A stretch of DNA of 64,000 nucleotides, taken from the NCBI RefSeq assembly GCF_030345075.1, contig NZ_CP128361.1:1054001-1118000 (forward strand), written 5' to 3'. Below, one piece after another: positions 60,076-64,000 of this stretch; the first letter of the stretch is position 1; every line of letters begins with the position of its first letter. The notes under the pieces were generated by a model that had not been told where the DNA came from, did no database searches, and saw only the letters and a program-made list of their open reading frames with translations. This stretch comes from Solwaraspora sp. WMMA2065 (GTDB taxonomy: Bacteria > Actinomycetota > Actinomycetes > Mycobacteriales > Micromonosporaceae). The position numbers and the translations under genes are program-made.

Positions 60076-61130
60076 CCCTGGCTCCCGAGCAACGTGGCCT
60101 CCAGATACTCCTGTGGCGCCGGTTCGGTGGTCGCCGGCGTCGGCTGGTAGCGCTTTGTCCGGCTGGACCAGTCGACGTTGCCGCGCATCCAGCTGCGCAT
60201 CCCGGCCAGGTACGGCTCCAGCACCGCCGGCCGGCCGGGGAAGGTCCGCCGCAGCTGCGCCTCCGCCGCCAGGTACAGGTCGGTCTCGGCGTCGATCGCC
60301 CGGGTCACCCGGTCGACCGCCGCGTCGCGGTCTAGCCCATGGTGGTAGCCGACGATGTACGCCAGGTTGTGTACCTCGCCGAGGGCGCGTTCCTTGTCCA
60401 GCGAGTAGATGTCGTTGGTCCAGCAGACCACGTTGCAGGCGGCGTCGAGCGCGGTGCGAAACGGCGCGCTGTCGTACACCTCGTCGGGCATGTCGATTCG
60501 TTCGACGACGTCGATGAAGTCCATGCAGACGTAGATCGCCCCGGTGTGCCGGCGTTTCTCGATGTAGGTGGCCTCGTCCGGCACGGTGCCGGACAGCCGG
60601 TTGCCGGCCTCCCAGGTGGCGGCGGTGGTCAGGCACTGCTCCAGGTGCCGTACGAACAGTTGCCGCCAGCGGGCGGTGGCGTCCGGCGCGGTACGCCGCC
60701 ACAGGTCGGCCAGCGACGACACCGCCCGGGGCAGGTCCCGGCGCCGCGCGTCGGCGGCGCCGAAGTCGTCGGCGGACAGCACCCGCCGCATCGCGGCCAT
60801 CACCTCGGCGAGGTGCTGCGGGCTGCGTCCGTCGGCACCGTCGTCCAACTGGTCGTCGACCAGGAACAGCCAGGCGAACCAGTCGGCCATCAGCTCGGCA
60901 TGCGCCGCGTCGGCGGTCGGGTAGACCATCGACGCGAACCAGCCGAAGTCGGCGTGGTCGAATCGGGCGCGGGCCTGCTCACGCAGCACCAGTCCGGTAT
61001 CGCGTACCCAACTGGTCAGGTGCGCGCGGGCCTGTTCGACGTGCGGGTTGAGCTGGTAGGGGAAGCGGTCGAGGGTCTGCTGGACCGGGTCGAGGCTCAG
61101 GTGGCTGGCCGTGTCGTCCGTGAAGGTCAC
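60072..61130 (-). CDS. Class I terpene synthase
   Basis: A 352-residue bacterial terpene cyclase. Metal-binding motifs are intact: DDQLD (92-96) and the NSE triad NDIYSLDKE (Asn239, Ser243, Glu247), with a C-terminal RTKRY (the Arg-Tyr pair). The pyrophosphate-sensor Arg region (EKRRHTGA) is also present. It ionises a linear diphosphate and cyclises it to a hydrocarbon or alcohol. The neighbouring prenyl synthase suggests a C20 or possibly C25 substrate (inference). GTG 61130 overlaps the P450 stop, and its stop overlaps the prenyl synthase start, so three proteins are co-translated. Confidence 0.92.
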   Translation of the reverse strand: MTFTDDTASHLSLDPVQQTLDRFPYQLNPHVEQARAHLTSWVRDTGLVLREQARARFDHADFGWFASMVYPTADAAHAELMADWFAWLFLVDDQLDDGADGRSPQHLAEVMAAMRRVLSADDFGAADARRRDLPRAVSSLADLWRRTAPDATARWRQLFVRHLEQCLTTAATWEAGNRLSGTVPDEATYIEKRRHTGAIYVCMDFIDVVERIDMPDEVYDSAPFRTALDAACNVVCWTNDIYSLDKERALGEVHNLAYIVGYHHGLDRDAAVDRVTRAIDAETDLYLAAEAQLRRTFPGRPAVLEPYLAGMRSWMRGNVDWSSRTKRYQPTPATTEPAPQEYLEATLLGSQG

Positions 61131-62518
61131 CGGTACTCCAGGTTGAGGTGGACCCCGCCCTTGGGGTGCAGGGTGATCAGCGCCTCCGGCCGCACCTCGG
61201 GTGCGTCCGGTGGCAGTACGAGCCGGTGCCGACGGGCCACCGAGGCCAGCACCAGGACCAGCTCGGACAGCGCGAAGTGTTTGCCGATGCAGATCCGGTG
61301 GCCGCTGCCGAACGGCACGTAGACGTGCTTCGGGCGCCGCGCCACCTGCTCCGGGGTGAACCGCTCCGGGTCGAAGCGTTCCGGGTCGTCCCAGAAGTCG
61401 GGGTGCCGGTGCAGCAGGCAGCTGTTGATCAGCATGTTGGTGCCGGCCGGCACCCGGTAACCGTCGATCACGTCGGCCGAGCTGGCCCGGCGCATGAACT
61501 GGTACGCCGGTGAGTAGATGCGCAGCGTCTCGTCGGCGACCATCCGGGTGTACGGCAGCCGGGGCAGGTCCTCGAAGGTCGGCGTCCGGCCGGCGAGCAC
61601 CGAGTCGACCTCGGCGTGCAGCTTCGCCTCCACCCTTGGGTGCCGGGCGAGCAGGTAGAACGCCCAGGACAGGGTGTTCGTGGTGGTCTCGTAGGCGCCG
61701 ATGCAGATGTTGAGCACCTCGTGGTGCAGCTGTTCCAGGTCCATCCGCTGGCCGTCGGTCTCGTCGACGGTGTGCAGCAGCAGGGTGAGCAGGTCGGTCT
61801 CCTCGCCGGTGGGCACCTCCTCGTGCAGCCGGCGGTTGATGAACGTTGACACGAAGGTGTCCATGTCGGCGATCGCGGCCCGCAGCCGGCGGTGCCGGGG
61901 GGTCGGCACGCTCAGCGGCGGGAACGGGAATCGGAAGAACGCGCCGAGGATCGCGTTGGCCTCGCCGAATGCCCGTTCGAAGGCCTGCGCGATGTCGCCG
62001 ACCTGCGCGCTGAACAGCGACCGGTTGACGATTCGTAGGGCGAGTTGGCCGATCTCGTCGGTGACGTCGAGGGTGCCGCCCCGGCCGTAATTCTGCTCCC
62101 ACCGGACGAGCATTTGTTCGGCTTCGTCGGTCATGTTTCGGGTGAAAGAGCTGACCGTACGGGGTGTGAAGTGCGGTGCCATCATCCGCCGTTGCCGTCG
62201 CCACAGATCCATGTCCGGGTTGGCGATGAGCCCTTTGCGCAGCACCGGCCGGACGACCTTGAACAGGACGGCGTTCTTGTCGTACTTCTCGCCCTCGTCG
62301 ACCAGCACATGCCGGATGTAGTCGGGATGGTTGACCAGCACCATTGGGATACCCAGGGGCCGGAACCGGAAAATGTCGCCGTAGCGGTCGACGCCCCGGC
62401 CGAGGAAGGCGAGCTGGTCGCGTTTGAAGGCCAAGGTGCCGCCGACGCCGCTGCCCGGCGTGACGGTGGGTATCTCCCGGGTGCCGCCCGGGGCTCGGCT
62501 GCGTACCTGCGGGGACAT
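61127..62518 (-). CDS. Cytochrome P450, terpene operon (second)
   Basis: A 463-residue P450 with heme loop PFGSGHRICIGKHFA, I-helix GAYETTTNT and ExxR DETLR followed by PERFDPERF. The loop form FGSGxRxCIG and the ~460-residue length are those of the CYP102/110/135-like clade rather than typical short Streptomyces P450s. It is ~45% like its upstream neighbour by eye, so the two arose by duplication. ATG 62518 was chosen for GGAAAG upstream; GTG 62536 is possible. Likely oxidises the terpene product. Confidence 0.93.
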   Translation of the reverse strand: MSPQVRSRAPGGTREIPTVTPGSGVGGTLAFKRDQLAFLGRGVDRYGDIFRFRPLGIPMVLVNHPDYIRHVLVDEGEKYDKNAVLFKVVRPVLRKGLIANPDMDLWRRQRRMMAPHFTPRTVSSFTRNMTDEAEQMLVRWEQNYGRGGTLDVTDEIGQLALRIVNRSLFSAQVGDIAQAFERAFGEANAILGAFFRFPFPPLSVPTPRHRRLRAAIADMDTFVSTFINRRLHEEVPTGEETDLLTLLLHTVDETDGQRMDLEQLHHEVLNICIGAYETTTNTLSWAFYLLARHPRVEAKLHAEVDSVLAGRTPTFEDLPRLPYTRMVADETLRIYSPAYQFMRRASSADVIDGYRVPAGTNMLINSCLLHRHPDFWDDPERFDPERFTPEQVARRPKHVYVPFGSGHRICIGKHFALSELVLVLASVARRHRLVLPPDAPEVRPEALITLHPKGGVHLNLEYR

Positions 62519-62572
62519 GCTCTTCTCACTTTCCACGGGTCGACGCGGTGGACCGGTCAGCGATGGTGCAGG

Positions 62573-63970
62573 TCAGCGACGGTGCAGTCGGAGCCACATG
62601 CCGCCCGCCGGGTGCAGCGTGACCAGCGGTGCGAAACCGACCGGCGGCGCGCCCTCGGGCAGGCTGACCGCGAACGTCTGGGCGAGCATCACGGTGATCA
62701 GGTGCAGCTCGGTACGGGCGAAGTGTTTGCCGATGCAGTGCCGCGGGCCGCTGCCGAACGGCTGGTAGACGTGCCGGGGCCGGGCGGCGACCGCTGCCGG
62801 GGTGAAGCGGTCGGGGTCGAAGCGGTCCGGGTCGGGCCAGAAGTCCGGGTACCGGTGCAGCAGGAGCAGGTTCATCAGCACCTCGGTGCCCTGCGGGATG
62901 CGGTAGCCGCCGACCACATCGTCGGTCGCCGCCCGCCGCATCGTCTGCCAGGCGGGGGTGAACAGCCGCAGCGTCTCGTCGATGACCATCCGGGTGTACG
63001 GCAGCCGGGGCAGGTCGTCGAAGGTCGGCACCCGCCCGTCGAGGGCGGTGTCGACCTCGTCGTGCACCCGTTGCTGCACCTGCGGGTGGCGGGCCAACTG
63101 GTAGTACACCCAGGAGATCGAGTTGCTGGTGGTCTCGTACCCGGCGATGATCATCGCCAGGATCTCGTTGGAGAGCTGGTCCGGGGTGAGCCTGGTGCCG
63201 GTGACCGGGTCCACCGCGTGCCGTAGCAGGCTGAACAGGTCCCGGTGGTCGCTGTCGCGCTCGTGCTGGCGGGTGTCGATCAGGTAGCGGACGAAGCCGT
63301 CCAGCTTCCGGGTCAGTGCACGGATCCGGTTGCGGGACGGGGTGCGCCAGCTCAGCGGCGGGAAGGGGAACCGGAGGAAGTCGCCGAGCCGGCGGTTGAC
63401 TTCCAGGAAGTCGCGTTCGAACTGGTGGCTGCGCTCGTCGGGCTCGACGCCGAACAGCGACCGCAGGACGATCTTCAGCGCCAGGTCGGTGAGCGGTCCG
63501 ACGACGTCGACCGGCGCACCGGAGGCAGCCTCCGGCGCCCATCGGTGGATCATGTCCGCGGTCAGGCCGGTCATGTTCGGGGCGAAGCGGGCGACGCTGG
63601 CGTGGTTGAACGTCGGCTGCATCAGCCGGCGGTTACGTTGCCAGGTCTCGTCGCCCCGGTTGCCGATCAGTCCTTCCCGGAGGATCGCCCGGACCGTACG
63701 CCAGAGAAAGCTTTCCTTGTCGTAGTTGGCGTGTTTGTCGACCAGGACATGGTGGATGTGCTCCGGGTTGGTCAGTACCACCATCGGTATACCACCGAGA
63801 CGTATCCTGAAGATGTCACCGTGGTTACGGACCGCGTCCTGCAGGAATGCAAGCTGATCCCGGCGCATAGCCCGCATCCCGACGAGATTTTCCCGCAGGC
63901 TGAGCCGTGGAACTGGCCTGGATCTGCTGCGGGCAGCCGGATCTGCGTCGACGCGACGCGGGTCGGTCAT
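62573..63970 (-). CDS. Cytochrome P450, terpene operon (first)
   Basis: A 465-residue P450 with heme loop PFGSGPRHCIGKHFA, I-helix AGYETTSNS, ExxR DETLR and PDRFDPDRF. The same clade and layout as the downstream P450 (shared FRFPFPPLS, TPTFEDLPRLPYTRM / VPTFDDLPRLPYTRM). ATG 63970 follows AAGGTGG by five bases; a GTG three codons upstream is less likely. It begins 30 bases from the window edge, so it may be the first gene of the operon or may follow others outside. The gap to the next P450 is 54 bases. Confidence 0.93.
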   Translation of the reverse strand: MTDPRRVDADPAARSRSRPVPRLSLRENLVGMRAMRRDQLAFLQDAVRNHGDIFRIRLGGIPMVVLTNPEHIHHVLVDKHANYDKESFLWRTVRAILREGLIGNRGDETWQRNRRLMQPTFNHASVARFAPNMTGLTADMIHRWAPEAASGAPVDVVGPLTDLALKIVLRSLFGVEPDERSHQFERDFLEVNRRLGDFLRFPFPPLSWRTPSRNRIRALTRKLDGFVRYLIDTRQHERDSDHRDLFSLLRHAVDPVTGTRLTPDQLSNEILAMIIAGYETTSNSISWVYYQLARHPQVQQRVHDEVDTALDGRVPTFDDLPRLPYTRMVIDETLRLFTPAWQTMRRAATDDVVGGYRIPQGTEVLMNLLLLHRYPDFWPDPDRFDPDRFTPAAVAARPRHVYQPFGSGPRHCIGKHFARTELHLITVMLAQTFAVSLPEGAPPVGFAPLVTLHPAGGMWLRLHRR

Positions 63971-64000
63971 GGCGGCCACCTTACCGAAGGTGCTGTCGTG

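Noticed and set aside
1-64000. tRNA, rRNA, insertion sequences, integrase or phage genes
   Set aside because: None seen. The zinc-ribbon protein at 54607 resembles part of a recombinase but lacks a catalytic domain.

Overview
The window is high-GC actinobacterial chromosome, most likely from a Micromonosporaceae strain (Micromonospora/Salinispora type). This is inferred from the strong third-position GC bias, the many GTG and TTG starts, four-base stop/start overlaps inside operons, and gene families typical of that group (DUF397/XRE pairs, septum-formation lipoproteins, a PriA without helicase motifs). No rRNA, tRNA, insertion sequence or CRISPR array was recognised.

Bases 1-9.3 kb are a housekeeping block: metK (5' end outside the window), priA, def, fmt and rsmB. 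It is interrupted between priA and def by a 2H-phosphoesterase-like gene and a wrecked UDP-glucose dehydrogenase. A 65-bp tandem repeat sits at the fmt/rsmB joint. A septum-formation-type lipoprotein follows; two paralogues lie at 57-59 kb.

9.3-19.1 kb: a secreted protein of unknown role, then a divergently controlled galactoside utilisation locus: a LacI regulator against GH42 beta-galactosidase, two sugar ABC permeases, a sugar-binding lipoprotein and GH36 alpha-galactosidase. A promoter and two matching operator palindromes are visible between the divergent genes; no ABC ATPase is encoded.

19.2-24 kb: a four-gene aromatic-polyketide-type tailoring cassette (flavin monooxygenase fused to two ABM domains, a free ABM protein, a P450, a tandem TcmI-like cyclase), with no polyketide synthase in the window. 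24-29 kb: a DUF6493/SWIM zinc-finger pair and a divergent DapF-family epimerase.

29-43 kb is an accessory stretch rich in decay. It holds a subtilase that has lost its catalytic domain, a CBM2 fragment beside an intact small CBM2 protein, a membrane protein with a SAVED-like C-terminus, a MarR-GNAT-dehydrogenase triple fusion, LtrA, a LysR/aldo-keto reductase pair, and an orphan cas6 broken by one amber codon next to a cis-prenyltransferase.

43.6-54.6 kb: a response regulator/histidine kinase pair driving a giant MMPL-DUF1254 fusion, an amber-interrupted SUKH gene, a membrane protein, an exported DJ-1/PfpI protein, a Uma2 nuclease-like protein, a DUF397/XRE pair and a zinc-ribbon protein. 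55-59 kb: a GntR-ABC operon with a perfect 12+12 operator and two lipoproteins. 59-64 kb: a terpene operon (P450, P450, class I terpene synthase, polyprenyl diphosphate synthase) running up to the right edge.
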